This document shows positions 25,037-32,570 of a DNA stretch of 33,876 nucleotides, in pieces. Origin of the DNA: CAKUFA01 sp963646285 (GTDB lineage Bacteria; Bacillota; Clostridia; Christensenellales; Aristaeellaceae). The notes below the pieces were generated by a model, which was given only the letters and a program-made list of their open reading frames with translations, did no database searches and was not told the origin of the DNA. The stretch covers positions 1-33,876 of the forward strand of contig CAVIWF010000026.1 of assembly GCA_963646285.1 (NCBI GenBank), written 5' to 3'. The position numbers and the translations under genes are program-made. Each line of letters begins with the position of its first letter. Position 1 is the stretch's first letter.

Positions 25037-25726
25037 TTAGTCATCCCGCCGGCGGGCAATGAGAATCAACCGCAGTAGGGACAACAAACTGGTTACGGCA
25101 CTGGCCACATAGGTTAGGGCAGCGGCACGGAGCACCTTCTGCACCCCATCCAGTTCATCTGCCGTTACATAGCCGCCATCACGGAGCATCTGCACAGCCC
25201 GGCGGCTGGCATCGAACTCCACAGGCAGGGTAATAAGGGCAAAAAGCACAGACAGGCTGAAGGCCACAATGCCGATGGTCAGCAGGGGCTTCCAGGACAG
25301 GATCAGTCCCAGTACAAACAGGGGCGTTGCCAAGGTGGAGCCAATGTTCACCACCGGCACGGCAGCGGACCGCAGGTTCAGGGGCGCATAATTGGTTTGC
25401 TTCTGCATGGCGTGACCGGCTTCGTGGGCGGCGACTCCCAGGGCGGCAACGCTGCAGGAATCATACACGTCCTCGCTCAAGTTCAGGGTTTCATTTCGGG
25501 GATCGTAGTGATCCGTCAAAGAGCCGGATACCCGCTTAATCACCACCTGCTGATTGCCATTGTGCCGCAGCAGATCCGCCACGGCTTCATAGGCAGGACG
25601 GCCAAGGCGGGTGGACACCTTGCTGTAACGCTCAAAGGTCATCTTCACCTGTGCCTGCGCCCAAAGGCCCAGAATCAGGCCAGGAATCAGCAGCAGATAA
25701 GTCCAGTCAAAGTAATAGTAGCCCAT
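25037..25726 (-). CDS. YugP-type membrane zinc metallopeptidase (Zn_peptidase_2)
   Basis: A 229-residue integral membrane protein. It starts with a hydrophobic helix (YLLLIPGLILGLWAQ), then carries the gluzincin-type motif AHEAGHAMQ with His101, Glu102 and His105, and has three further hydrophobic segments (about 120-175 and 200-222). This is the conserved YugP/PF04298 family of Firmicutes, of unknown substrate, sometimes linked with membrane protein quality control. The second ATG (25726) is preferred because AGGAGG lies 7 bases upstream of it, while the ATG at 25732 almost touches that site. Confidence 0.92.
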   Translation of the reverse strand: MGYYYFDWTYLLLIPGLILGLWAQAQVKMTFERYSKVSTRLGRPAYEAVADLLRHNGNQQVVIKRVSGSLTDHYDPRNETLNLSEDVYDSCSVAALGVAAHEAGHAMQKQTNYAPLNLRSAAVPVVNIGSTLATPLFVLGLILSWKPLLTIGIVAFSLSVLFALITLPVEFDASRRAVQMLRDGGYVTADELDGVQKVLRAAALTYVASAVTSLLSLLRLILIARRRDD

Positions 25727-25798
25727 GATCATTCCTCCTTACAGGTACAGGATACATCTCTTTTATGTGCTCAGTATGAAGAGATTGTGAAAAGCTTG

Positions 25799-25996
25799 TT
25801 ATTTTTGTCTATCCCTTCGGTATTGAAGGAAGAGCAGCACCAGCAATGCCACGGCTGCAACCGTTCCGACCAAGAAGCACCAATGACCAATGACTGCCTG
25901 ATGAAAAGGAATCTTCATCAAGAGTGCCGCAAGCCACAGGACGCCCACCACAGCGCACAAACGGCGTGCTGCCGGCATCAGGGATTTTTTCTTCAT
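25799..25996 (-). CDS. Small two-helix membrane protein coupled to the MFS gene
   Basis: A 65-residue protein starting MKKKSLMPAARRL, with two hydrophobic helices (about 13-27 and 39-58) and a basic tail QYRRDRQK. Its ATG overlaps the stop of the MFS transporter gene (ATGA, 25993-25996), and GGAGG lies within that gene's 3' end, so translation is coupled. I recognise no family. A small accessory subunit or stabiliser of the transporter is plausible. Confidence 0.7.
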   Translation of the reverse strand: MKKKSLMPAARRLCAVVGVLWLAALLMKIPFHQAVIGHWCFLVGTVAAVALLVLLFLQYRRDRQK

Positions 25997-27171
25997 GCGT
26001 TGTCCTCCACAGCAGGATGATACCAGCGGTTCACAAGGGCTGCAACAAGGGAAATCGCCAGGAACACGCACAGGCTTGCCATGCCTGCCCGAAGACCGTA
26101 TCCATCAGAGACAAGCCCTGCCACATAGGGAATAACGGAGCTGCCCAAGCCGCTCATGCCAAAGAGGATCCCTGCACCAATGGGGGAAGAAGCAATGTAC
26201 CGGGCAGAATTGGTAACGCAGGTGGCGTACATGCCGGACATACTCAGCCCTGTAAACACCACAGAGGCCAAAAGCCATGCCGTGTTGTTGACAAAGCACA
26301 CCATGCCGATGACCCCCAGCAGGAAGCCGGCGGAAAGGAGAATCAGCAACAGCTTGTGATTGATCTTTGCACCGGGTCCGGCGCAGAGCAGACGACCGAT
26401 GATCAGCGTCAGCCACAGCAGGGACACAATGGTAGCGGAAGGAATCTCCACAAAAGCGCTGTTGTATTGGCTCAGGTAGCTGGGCAGCCAGGAGCTGGCA
26501 GCAGACTCTGCCCCCACGTAACAGAAAAACAGGATAGCGCACAGGTAGAAGGGCATTTCACGCCAGAAGGCAAAGGATCCCTTCTTCCCATTCTTCCCGG
26601 CAGAGGTGCTTTCCTTTATTTCAGGAATAGGCTGCAGCAGCACAAGAACAAACAAACCAAGCCCCAGCAAAGCAACCAAGCGGAAGCACATCCGCCAGGA
26701 GCCGCCTTTGGCAACTATGAGGCTGATCAACAGAGGCACCAGCACAGCACCCACACCGTAGCAGGCATTGCAGAAGTTCAGCTTGCCCCCGGCATTTTCA
26801 TACAACTCCGTAATGGTAGTGTTGGTGATGCTGTTCACGCCGCCCCAGTAGAATCCGGCAAAAAAGGACAAGGGGTACATGAGCGCCGGTGTCTTCACCA
26901 GAGACATCAGGGTATAGCACAGGAACAGCAGTCCCCCGTAAATCAGCAGTACCCGCTTTCGGGTAATCGCCTTGCAGGCAACACCGGTGAAAATGCTGGC
27001 CAGCAAATTGCCCAGTGCCAGGAAGCTAATGAACAGACCGCCCTGACTGTCCGTCCAGTGGAAGTCTGCAATCATGAACTGCAGCCCGGTATTGGCCGCC
27101 AGCACCATACAGCCCACGGAAAAATACGCATAGAGCATCACCAGGTACACCTGAAACCGCTTATCCTGCAT
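25993..27171 (-). CDS. Major facilitator superfamily transporter
   Basis: A 392-residue membrane protein with about 12 hydrophobic helices and a short central cytoplasmic loop rich in Lys, Ser and Gly (about residues 185-200, IKESTSAGKNGKKG). The loop between helices 2 and 3 has ACKAITRKRVLLIYGG, the relaxed MFS motif A region. The GFYWGGVNSITNTTITELY segment (about 106-124) is reminiscent of sugar-type MFS permeases (fucose/FucP or YfkF-like), but the substrate is unknown. ATG 27171 is preceded by AAGGGGA. It is driven by a strong promoter and followed by the small coupled membrane protein. Confidence 0.88.
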   Translation of the reverse strand: MQDKRFQVYLVMLYAYFSVGCMVLAANTGLQFMIADFHWTDSQGGLFISFLALGNLLASIFTGVACKAITRKRVLLIYGGLLFLCYTLMSLVKTPALMYPLSFFAGFYWGGVNSITNTTITELYENAGGKLNFCNACYGVGAVLVPLLISLIVAKGGSWRMCFRLVALLGLGLFVLVLLQPIPEIKESTSAGKNGKKGSFAFWREMPFYLCAILFFCYVGAESAASSWLPSYLSQYNSAFVEIPSATIVSLLWLTLIIGRLLCAGPGAKINHKLLLILLSAGFLLGVIGMVCFVNNTAWLLASVVFTGLSMSGMYATCVTNSARYIASSPIGAGILFGMSGLGSSVIPYVAGLVSDGYGLRAGMASLCVFLAISLVAALVNRWYHPAVEDNA

Positions 27172-27198
27172 AGCATGTTCCCCTTTCAGACAGCATCC

Positions 27199-27227
27199 AT
27201 TATACTGTGCCCGGGCAGCTTTTGCAA
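27199..27227 (-). promoter_or_regulatory. Promoter of the MFS transporter gene
   Basis: On the minus strand: TTGCAA (27227-27222), 17 bases, TATAAT (27204-27199), a perfect -10, 28 bases before the start codon. Confidence 0.8.
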
Positions 27228-27240
27228 GGAAAAATCAGAC

Positions 27241-27273
27241 AAGAAAAAGGAGACCGCACAAAGCAGCCTCCTT
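27241..27273 (-). terminator. Intrinsic terminator of pyrG
   Basis: An 11-pair stem with wobbles between AAGGAGACCGC (27247-27257) and its partner GCAGCCTCCTT (27263-27273), loop of 5, followed on the minus strand by TTTTTCTT. It lies 15 bases beyond the pyrG stop codon. Confidence 0.88.
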
Positions 27274-27287
27274 AAAAAGACAGAAGT

Positions 27288-28901
27288 TTATTGTTCTTCT
27301 TCCTGATGCTTGAGGGCAGCGCCTACAAAGCCACGGAACAGGGGATGGGGACGGTTGGGGCGGGACTTCAGTTCCGGGTGGAACTGAACAGCCACATACC
27401 AGGGATGATCGGGGATTTCCACGATCTCCACCAGGTTCCGCTCCGGGTTCTTACCGGCAATGCGCATACCGCCGTCCACAAACCGCTTCAGGTACTCGTT
27501 GTTGAACTCATACCGGTGACGGTGACGCTCTTCAATCTCGCTTTCTCCATAGCACTTGTAGCTGACAGAGTCAGGCGCCAGAGAGCAGTGATACTTGCCC
27601 AGCCGCATGGTGTGACCCAGATTCTCCAGATTCTGATCGGCCATCAGGTCAATGACAGGATAGGTGGTGTTGGGATCCATTTCCGTGGTATTGGCATCAC
27701 GCAGATCCAGCACGTGGCGGGCGAACTCGATCACCGCCATCTGCATGCCAAGGCAAATGCCTAGGAAGGGAATCTTGTGCTCACGGGCATACTGGCAGGC
27801 CACCATCTTGCCCTCCAAGCCACGAGAGCCGAAGCCGCCGGGTACCAGCACGCCGTGGCAGCCTTCCAAGGTTTCGGCAATATTCTCCTGGGTCAGACCT
27901 TCTGCCTGAATCCACTTGATGTGCACCTTGGCAGAGTGGGCAATGCCGCCGTGGGTCAACGCTTCCACAATGCTCAGGTAGGCATCCGGCAGCTCCACAT
28001 ACTTGCCCACCAAGGCAATGGTGGTTTCCTTCTGCGGGTTCAGCTGACGGTTTACCATAGCCGTCCACTCGGTCAGGTCGCAGGGCTTGTTCTCCAAGTG
28101 GAGCAGCTCGCACACCTTATCGTCCAAGCCTTCTTCATGGAGCAGCAGCGGTACTTCATAGATGGAGCGGGCGTTCACATTTTCAAAGACACGGTCTGCC
28201 GGCAGGTTGCAGAACAGGCCGATCTTCGCCCGGAGATCAGCAGGCACCTCGTGCTCGCAGCGGCACACCAGAATATCGGGGCTGATGCCGATGCCGCCCA
28301 GTTCCTTCACAGAATGCTGGGTGGGCTTGGTCTTCAACTCGCCAGCCGCCTTCAGGTAAGGCACTAGCGTCACGTGGATGTACAGGCTGTTTTCAAAGCC
28401 CACTTCGGCACGCATCTGGCGAATAGCTTCCAGGAAGGGAAGGCTTTCAATATCGCCAACCGTGCCGCCGATTTCGGTAATCACCACGTCCGGGGCATTC
28501 TGCTGACGGGACACCAGCAGGATGTTCCGCTTGATTTCATTGGTAATATGGGGGATCACCTGAATGGTTGCGCCCAGGTACTCGCCACGGCGCTCCCGGT
28601 CAATCACAGTCTTGTATACCCGGCCGGAGGTCACGTTGGCCGCCTGGGTCAGGCTTTCATCAATAAAGCGCTCGTAATGACCCAGATCCAGATCCGTTTC
28701 AGCACCATCGTCCGTCACGAAAACCTCACCATGCTGATAAGGATTCATGGTGCCCGGATCCACGTTGATATAAGGATCAAACTTCTGGATGGAAACCTTC
28801 AAGCCCCGGCACTTCAGCAGCCGTCCGAGAGACGCAGCCGTAATGCCCTTGCCCAAAGAAGATACAACGCCGCCGGTCACGAAGATAAACTTAGTGTTCA
28901 T
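27288..28901 (-). CDS. pyrG: CTP synthase
   Basis: A 537-residue cytoplasmic enzyme that aminates UTP to CTP with glutamine and ATP. The N-terminal synthetase domain shows KFIFVTGGVVSSLGKGITAA, the UTP/ATP segment FDPYINVDPGTMNPYQHGEV and ITEIGGTVGDIESLPFLEA. The C-terminal class I glutamine amidotransferase domain (about 285-537) has the oxyanion/catalytic Cys motif FLGICLGMQ and the His-Glu pair in VQFHPELKSRP. Length matches the family. ATG 28901 is chosen over an in-frame TTG 9 bases upstream; a GGGGGGA site precedes both. Its promoter is consensus-like, and I see no GGGC start that would indicate CTP-sensing attenuation as in Bacillus pyrG. Confidence 0.98.
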   Translation of the reverse strand: MNTKFIFVTGGVVSSLGKGITAASLGRLLKCRGLKVSIQKFDPYINVDPGTMNPYQHGEVFVTDDGAETDLDLGHYERFIDESLTQAANVTSGRVYKTVIDRERRGEYLGATIQVIPHITNEIKRNILLVSRQQNAPDVVITEIGGTVGDIESLPFLEAIRQMRAEVGFENSLYIHVTLVPYLKAAGELKTKPTQHSVKELGGIGISPDILVCRCEHEVPADLRAKIGLFCNLPADRVFENVNARSIYEVPLLLHEEGLDDKVCELLHLENKPCDLTEWTAMVNRQLNPQKETTIALVGKYVELPDAYLSIVEALTHGGIAHSAKVHIKWIQAEGLTQENIAETLEGCHGVLVPGGFGSRGLEGKMVACQYAREHKIPFLGICLGMQMAVIEFARHVLDLRDANTTEMDPNTTYPVIDLMADQNLENLGHTMRLGKYHCSLAPDSVSYKCYGESEIEERHRHRYEFNNEYLKRFVDGGMRIAGKNPERNLVEIVEIPDHPWYVAVQFHPELKSRPNRPHPLFRGFVGAALKHQEEEQ

Positions 28902-28945
28902 GCAGATCAATCCCCCCTGTGATCCTAAAAAAACATTGACGCTCT

Positions 28946-28974
28946 AGTATAGGCTTTCCAACTGGATTCGTCAA
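28946..28974 (-). promoter_or_regulatory. Promoter of pyrG
   Basis: On the minus strand: TTGACG (28974-28969), 17 bases, TATACT (28951-28946), 45 bases before the ATG. Strong match. Confidence 0.85.
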
Positions 28975-29075
28975 GTGCTAAAACAGAGAAAAACCGAGGA
29001 AAAATCAATGATGTACTCCTCCGCTTTTGGCAGAAAACTCTTTTGTTTGAAAACACTGTGGCACAAAGAGCAGCA

Positions 29076-29864
29076 TCAGACCCGTTCCATGGTCTCCCGC
29101 AGGAACGCCAAAGAGGCTTTGACTTTTTCGGTATCCGTTGTTTGAGCGGCATATGGTTCGAGGATCAGCGCACCATCGTAGCCCTGCTGCTTCAGTTCCC
29201 GAAAGAGGCCCAGGAAATCCATGACGCCCTCCCCCGGCAGGCAAAGCTTGCCGGATGCATCCCAGTCCAGCAGGTGAACATGGCGAACCCGCCCCTCCAT
29301 TTGGCGGAGCATGTCAAAGGGATCTGTTTTGCCCAGATAGGCCTGCTTCACATCCAGCACGAAGTGAAGATCCGGCAGCAACTTCAGGGCACTGGCTACG
29401 CAGGCAGTGTCTCGCAGAGTGCACCAGTTCACATTTTCCCACAGAATCTCCATGTTCCGACGCTTTGCCGCCGCCTGCATGGCCGCAAACCGCTCCGGCA
29501 AGTTGGCAATCCGCTCCGGGGTCATGGGCGACCGAGCACCGCTTGGGCCATGAAACACATACCAGGAAGCACCCAGCACCTGCCCTGCATCCAGCACATG
29601 GGTCAGGGTTTCCATGGCATCTCCCCTTTGGCGAGGGGAGCCGCCGAACAGATCCGGCTCGAATTGGGTACCTTTCGGATGCACGGACACGCAAGGCAAG
29701 CCCTGCAGGTGCTCCTTCACCACATGGCCGAAGTCTCCGCTGTACTCGCTCCTTGTCTGCAAAAAAATCTCGCACACATCCAAATCAAACTGACGCAGGA
29801 AGGAAGCTTCCTCCTCCGTTTCCATTCGGCCGTAAAACCCGGCAGAGGACATGCCCAGTTTCAT
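29076..29864 (-). CDS. Sugar phosphate isomerase/epimerase, xylose-isomerase-like TIM barrel
   Basis: A 262-residue protein of the AP-endonuclease-2 TIM-barrel superfamily, metal-dependent isomerases/epimerases or DNA endonuclease IV-like enzymes. It starts MKLGMSSAGFYGRM and has a metal-ligand series: Glu in ILWENVN, Asp in FVLDVKQAYLG, His/Asp in VRHVHLLDWD, Glu in GALILEPY. IolE- or DNA endonuclease-specific motifs are not evident, so the substrate is open. ATG 29864 shares one base with the stop of yfbR (TGATG); GGGAGGG lies 8 bases upstream. A GTG at 29867 is an alternative. No strong terminator follows, only a weak stem near 28997-29023. Confidence 0.82.
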   Translation of the reverse strand: MKLGMSSAGFYGRMETEEEASFLRQFDLDVCEIFLQTRSEYSGDFGHVVKEHLQGLPCVSVHPKGTQFEPDLFGGSPRQRGDAMETLTHVLDAGQVLGASWYVFHGPSGARSPMTPERIANLPERFAAMQAAAKRRNMEILWENVNWCTLRDTACVASALKLLPDLHFVLDVKQAYLGKTDPFDMLRQMEGRVRHVHLLDWDASGKLCLPGEGVMDFLGLFRELKQQGYDGALILEPYAAQTTDTEKVKASLAFLRETMERV

Positions 29865-30448
29865 CACAGTTTCCCTCCCAGCTCATCCAGTGAGCAGGCA
29901 AAAGCCCCGCTGAATGCCTGCATAAACGCCTGCACCTCCGGCAAATCAATAGCCTCGATGGATTGCAGGATGCTGTCCGCCGCATCCGCAAACTCCCGAT
30001 CCCCTGTCCGCATTTCTTCCATGCAGTGGGCGTAGGCACTGATGCGGTCTGCCGCCTTCACCAGCTGCCAGGCATAGGTGGTTTCATCAGGCTGCAAATA
30101 AGGGTGATAAGCAGGCTGCAAATCTTCCGGCAGGGTATGCAGCAGCTTTTGCAGTGCCTGCTGCTCCATGCGGCTGTAGGCTTCATGAATCACCGCATCA
30201 TGGTGCTTCACCGGCGTAGGAAGATCCCCGGTGAAAATCTCCCCTACATCATGATACATGGCCAGCGTCGCTACGTGCTCCGGAGAAACCTCCTTTCCAA
30301 AGCGTTCCTTGGCCAGCACTGCCAGCCCATGGGCAATCATGGCCGCCTGCAGCGAATGTTCTGCATCATTTTCCGGCTGGGTGGCATGCATCAGCCCCCA
30401 CCGGCGAATCAGCCGCAGCCGGGACAGCCAAGCAAAAAAAGAACTCAT
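29864..30448 (-). CDS. yfbR: HD-domain 5'-deoxynucleotidase, YfbR family
   Basis: A 194-residue cytoplasmic nucleotidase that removes phosphate from deoxynucleoside 5'-monophosphates, aiding nucleotide balance. It aligns well with E. coli YfbR from memory: SSFFAWLSRLRLIRRWGLM, NDAEHSLQAAMIAHGLA, LAMYHDVGEIFTGDLPTPVK. Metal and catalytic residues are visible: Arg16, Trp17, His31, His66-Asp67, Asp75 and Asp134. ATG 30448 has AGGAGGT about 4 bases upstream; an in-frame ATG at 30547 lies upstream of the promoter itself and cannot be the start. First gene of a two-gene operon with the sugar isomerase. Confidence 0.93.
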   Translation of the reverse strand: MSSFFAWLSRLRLIRRWGLMHATQPENDAEHSLQAAMIAHGLAVLAKERFGKEVSPEHVATLAMYHDVGEIFTGDLPTPVKHHDAVIHEAYSRMEQQALQKLLHTLPEDLQPAYHPYLQPDETTYAWQLVKAADRISAYAHCMEEMRTGDREFADAADSILQSIEAIDLPEVQAFMQAFSGAFACSLDELGGKL

Positions 30449-30478
30449 ACGCACCTCCTGCACCACGGGTATGCCTGT

Positions 30479-30507
30479 ATGATACACAAAAAAGCCTGTA
30501 TTGACAA
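30479..30507 (-). promoter_or_regulatory. Promoter of yfbR, overlapping the thiT promoter
   Basis: On the minus strand: TTGTCA (30507-30502), 17 bases, TATCAT (30484-30479). Its -35 shares five bases with the -35 of the divergent thiT promoter. Confidence 0.8.
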
Positions 30508-30529
30508 CCATCAGCTTTCCTTCTATAAT
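30501..30529 (+). promoter_or_regulatory. Consensus promoter of the TPP riboswitch-thiT transcript
   Basis: TTGACA (30501-30506), 17 bases, TATAAT (30524-30529): a perfect sigma-A consensus. Transcription should start near 30536, just before the riboswitch. Confidence 0.92.
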
Positions 30530-30550
30530 AATAGCCGACAATTGCATCCA

Positions 30551-30648
30551 CCGCTAGGGGGGCGACACGGAAGATCACATCCGTGGCTGAGAGGGCTTCG
30601 AGCCGACCCTTAGAACCTGTTGTAGATGATCCTACCGTAGGGAAGCGG
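30551..30648 (+). promoter_or_regulatory. TPP (thiamine pyrophosphate) riboswitch, THI element
   Basis: The conserved THI pieces appear in order: CTAGGGGGGCG (30554-30564), GGCTGAGAGGG (30585-30595), ACCCTTAGAACCTG (30606-30619), then GATGATCC and CGTAGGGAAGCGG (to 30648). The ends CCGCT and AGCGG close stem P1. A hairpin with a T-tract follows before the gene, fitting ligand-induced transcription termination. Downstream is a thiamine transporter gene, confirming the sensing role. Confidence 0.96.
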
Positions 30649-30697
30649 ACGCACGGCTTTTTTGCTGTGCATCAGGCCTTTGCGCCGAAGCTGCTTT

Positions 30698-30720
30698 CCC
30701 GCGTATAACGCGGGTTTTTC
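30698..30720 (+). terminator. Riboswitch-controlled transcription terminator
   Basis: CCCGCGT (30698-30704) and ACGCGGG (30708-30714) form a perfect 7-pair stem followed by TTTTTC. It lies between the TPP riboswitch and thiT, the expected expression platform. Confidence 0.88.
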
Positions 30721-30757
30721 TTTTGGGGATGCGAAAGAAAAAAGGAGGATACCCATC

Positions 30758-31495
30758 ATGTTCCAACTCATTGCAAAAGCCTTGGCTGACGAAGCCACTG
30801 CCACCGACGTGGTCGAGGAAGTGGCTGAAGCCACCCCATCCTGGTTCCAGAATGCCTTCGAGAAGCTTGCTGCCCTTTCCCTGTGGACCTGGGTGCTTGT
30901 AGCCGTGCTGCTGGTAGGCGGTTTTGTTGCCTACAGAGCCGTCAAGGGCAGCAAGAAGACCGTATGGACCACCAAGATGATTTCCATGGGTGCCATTTGC
31001 ATGGCACTGAGCTGCGTGCTGAGCCTGATTCGCCTGTGGAGCATGCCCCAGGGCGGTTCCGTCACCCCTGCCAGCATGATGCCCATGATGCTCTTCGCCT
31101 ACGTATACGGCGTAGGTCCCGGCCTCGCCCTGGGTGCGGTGTACGGCGTGCTGCAATACATTCTGGGACCCTGGTTCGTCAGCGTGCCCCAGGTGCTGCT
31201 GGATTACCCCATTGCCTTTGCCATGACGGCTTTGGCTGGTCTGTTCCGTCACATGAAGGACGAGCGTGTGGGGCTGAGCCTTGGCGTGATCGTTGCCTGC
31301 ATTGGCCGCTTTGTGGCGGCAGTTGCCTCTGGCGTGATTTTCTTTGCTGACTATGCGGAGGGCAGCGGCATGAGCCCCATGGTTTACTCCATCTCCTACA
31401 ACGGCAGCTACATGCTGTGGGAGTGCATCATCTGCGTGGTGCTGTCCGTGCTGGTAGGCGGACGGCTGGTGCGGGAACTGAAGAAAAACGCATAA
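30758..31495 (+). CDS. thiT: ECF-type thiamine transporter substrate-binding subunit, ThiT
   Basis: A 245-residue membrane protein that binds thiamine and works with the shared ECF energising module (EcfA/A'/T), not encoded here. The ThiT-like core spans about residues 75-240: MISMGAICMALSCVLSLIRL, YVYGVGPGLALGAVYGVLQYILGP, LLDYPIAFAMTALAGLF, and a last helix before VRELKKNA. An N-terminal extension of about 70 residues adds an acidic segment (ADEATATDVVEEVAEA) and one helix (43-64), which standard ThiT proteins of roughly 180-200 residues lack. ATG 30758 has AAAAGGAGG upstream. Expression is gated by the TPP riboswitch. Confidence 0.9.
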   Translation: MFQLIAKALADEATATDVVEEVAEATPSWFQNAFEKLAALSLWTWVLVAVLLVGGFVAYRAVKGSKKTVWTTKMISMGAICMALSCVLSLIRLWSMPQGGSVTPASMMPMMLFAYVYGVGPGLALGAVYGVLQYILGPWFVSVPQVLLDYPIAFAMTALAGLFRHMKDERVGLSLGVIVACIGRFVAAVASGVIFFADYAEGSGMSPMVYSISYNGSYMLWECIICVVLSVLVGGRLVRELKKNA

Positions 31496-31512
31496 GGGTT
31501 GTTTGCTTTCAG

Positions 31513-31544
31513 GCAGGGACGTCTTAAGACTTCCCTGCTTTTTT
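31513..31544 (+). terminator. Intrinsic terminator of thiT
   Basis: GCAGGGA (31513-31519) pairs with TCCCTGC (31532-31538); the inner part GTCTTAAGAC is self-complementary. Six T follow (31539-31544). Confidence 0.92.
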
Positions 31545-31570
31545 CATGCTTCAAAAAGCTGCATATAAAC

Positions 31571-31614
31571 AGGAAGTTCTGCAAGCGTTTCTCTTTGCGC
31601 AGGCAGAACTTCCT
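31571..31614 (-). terminator. Probable terminator of the NimA-like gene
   Basis: AGGAAGTTCTGC (31571-31582) and GCAGAACTTCCT (31603-31614) pair perfectly over 12 bases, followed on the minus strand by GTTTATAT. It starts 6 bases after the stop codon of the leftward gene. Confidence 0.75.
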
Positions 31615-31620
31615 ATTGTA

Positions 31621-32097
31621 TTATCGCTCCTGTACTTCTTTGCCGGTAAGGTGCTCGATGGTGATTTCGAACATCTGCACAGCCTTTTGAGCACGGCGAA
31701 TTTCCGAATCCACCAAGGCTTCATCCGGATAATACTTCATGGCCATACGTTTCAGCTGCTTCATGGCTTCTGCATGGTCTGCCATAATCCGGCACCTGCC
31801 GAACACCACGGCGCTTTGCAAATAAGGTGCCCAGGCATCTGTCTTGATGGTTTCATGACCGTAGACTGTAAAGCAAACCTTGTCGCAAGCCGCCAAAGCA
31901 TCCACCTTGTGCCCCGCCTTGGCACCATGGAAGTAAATCTTTTGCGCCGCATCATCATAGAAATAATTCACAGGCACAGCATACGGATAGCCATCATCCC
32001 CATGCAGCGCCAACACGCCTCGACGTTCTTCCCGCAAAAGCTGCTTGGCCGCTTCCTGTGGGATTTCGTTTTTCACTCTGCGCACAGGTCGAAACAT
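31621..32097 (-). CDS. Pyridoxamine 5'-phosphate oxidase-family flavoprotein, NimA-like
   Basis: A 158-residue split-beta-barrel protein of the NimA/PNPOx-like group, expected to bind FMN and act as a reductase. Typical features: the N-terminus FRPVRRVKNEIPQEAAKQLL, then GVLALHGDDGYPYAVPVNYFY, then IYFHGAKAGHKVDAL with the conserved His of the NimA family, CFTVYGHE, and SAVVFGRCRIM. Relatives include 5-nitroimidazole reductases, but most members are of unknown role, so drug resistance should not be assumed. ATG 32097 has AGGAGGG 6 bases upstream. Confidence 0.92.
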   Translation of the reverse strand: MFRPVRRVKNEIPQEAAKQLLREERRGVLALHGDDGYPYAVPVNYFYDDAAQKIYFHGAKAGHKVDALAACDKVCFTVYGHETIKTDAWAPYLQSAVVFGRCRIMADHAEAMKQLKRMAMKYYPDEALVDSEIRRAQKAVQMFEITIEHLTGKEVQER

Positions 32098-32127
32098 TGG
32101 ATTCCCTCCTTGCTATTGTACGGATGC

Positions 32128-32156
32128 ATCATAGCACAAAGGAGGAATCCATACAA
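32128..32156 (-). promoter_or_regulatory. Promoter of the NimA-like gene
   Basis: On the minus strand: TTGTAT (32156-32151), 17 bases, TATGAT (32133-32128), 30 bases before the start codon. Confidence 0.75.
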
Positions 32157-32311
32157 GTTTTTCTGTTGTTCAAGCGTCATCCAACCAATTGTATAGGTTT
32201 TTCACATGTTTTTCAATATTGCTTCGGGCTTTGCGCACGCAAAAATGTTGTGTGTCTGATAAGTTTTATTTCATTTTTTCTGTGCATGTTTGATGTCTTA
32301 TCAATTTGTTG

Positions 32312-32340
32312 TTGACATTCCTATATCATTGCAATAGGAT
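32312..32340 (+). promoter_or_regulatory. Upstream promoter candidate (P1) with internal inverted repeat
   Basis: TTGACA (32312-32317), 17 bases, TAGGAT (32335-32340). The spacer and -10 include CCTAT...ATAGG with a 9-base centre, a possible small operator. Confidence 0.5.
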
Positions 32341-32530
32341 ATGGTTGTAAGATGTTTCTGTGTTCTTCTCCTTGTGGAGGCGATGTGCAGATGATTCGTT
32401 GATGAGCAATTCAAGACCACGTTTCATGAATTGGAGTTTTTTTGCACAAACAGGAGTAAAAAGGTTCATTCATTTAGCAGTGTCACCCTCTAACCCGCCA
32501 CACTTTTACATAAATTTTACATGTATTGTC

Positions 32531-32559
32531 TTGTTGCCTTTACACGCTTTGTTTACAAT
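32531..32559 (+). promoter_or_regulatory. Proximal promoter candidate (P2) of the sugar-binding-protein gene
   Basis: TTGTTG (32531-32536), 17 bases, TACAAT (32554-32559). The -10 is strong and the -35 weak. A start near 32566 would place the leader helices at the very 5' end of the mRNA. Confidence 0.5.
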
Positions 32560-32570
32560 GTGAAGCAACA

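Noticed and set aside
25924..27306. A 460-codon + strand open frame over the MFS gene and its neighbours
   Set aside because: Gln/His/Gly-rich translation of antisense membrane-protein codons, crossing the MFS promoter and the pyrG terminator; not a gene.
28901..28951. CTP-sensing attenuation of pyrG
   Set aside because: Known pyrG control needs a GGGC-type transcript start and a leader terminator; neither is visible between the -10 and the start codon.
32360..32563. A 67-codon + strand frame in the intergenic region
   Set aside because: No ribosome site; it spans a promoter candidate and shows no recognisable motif.
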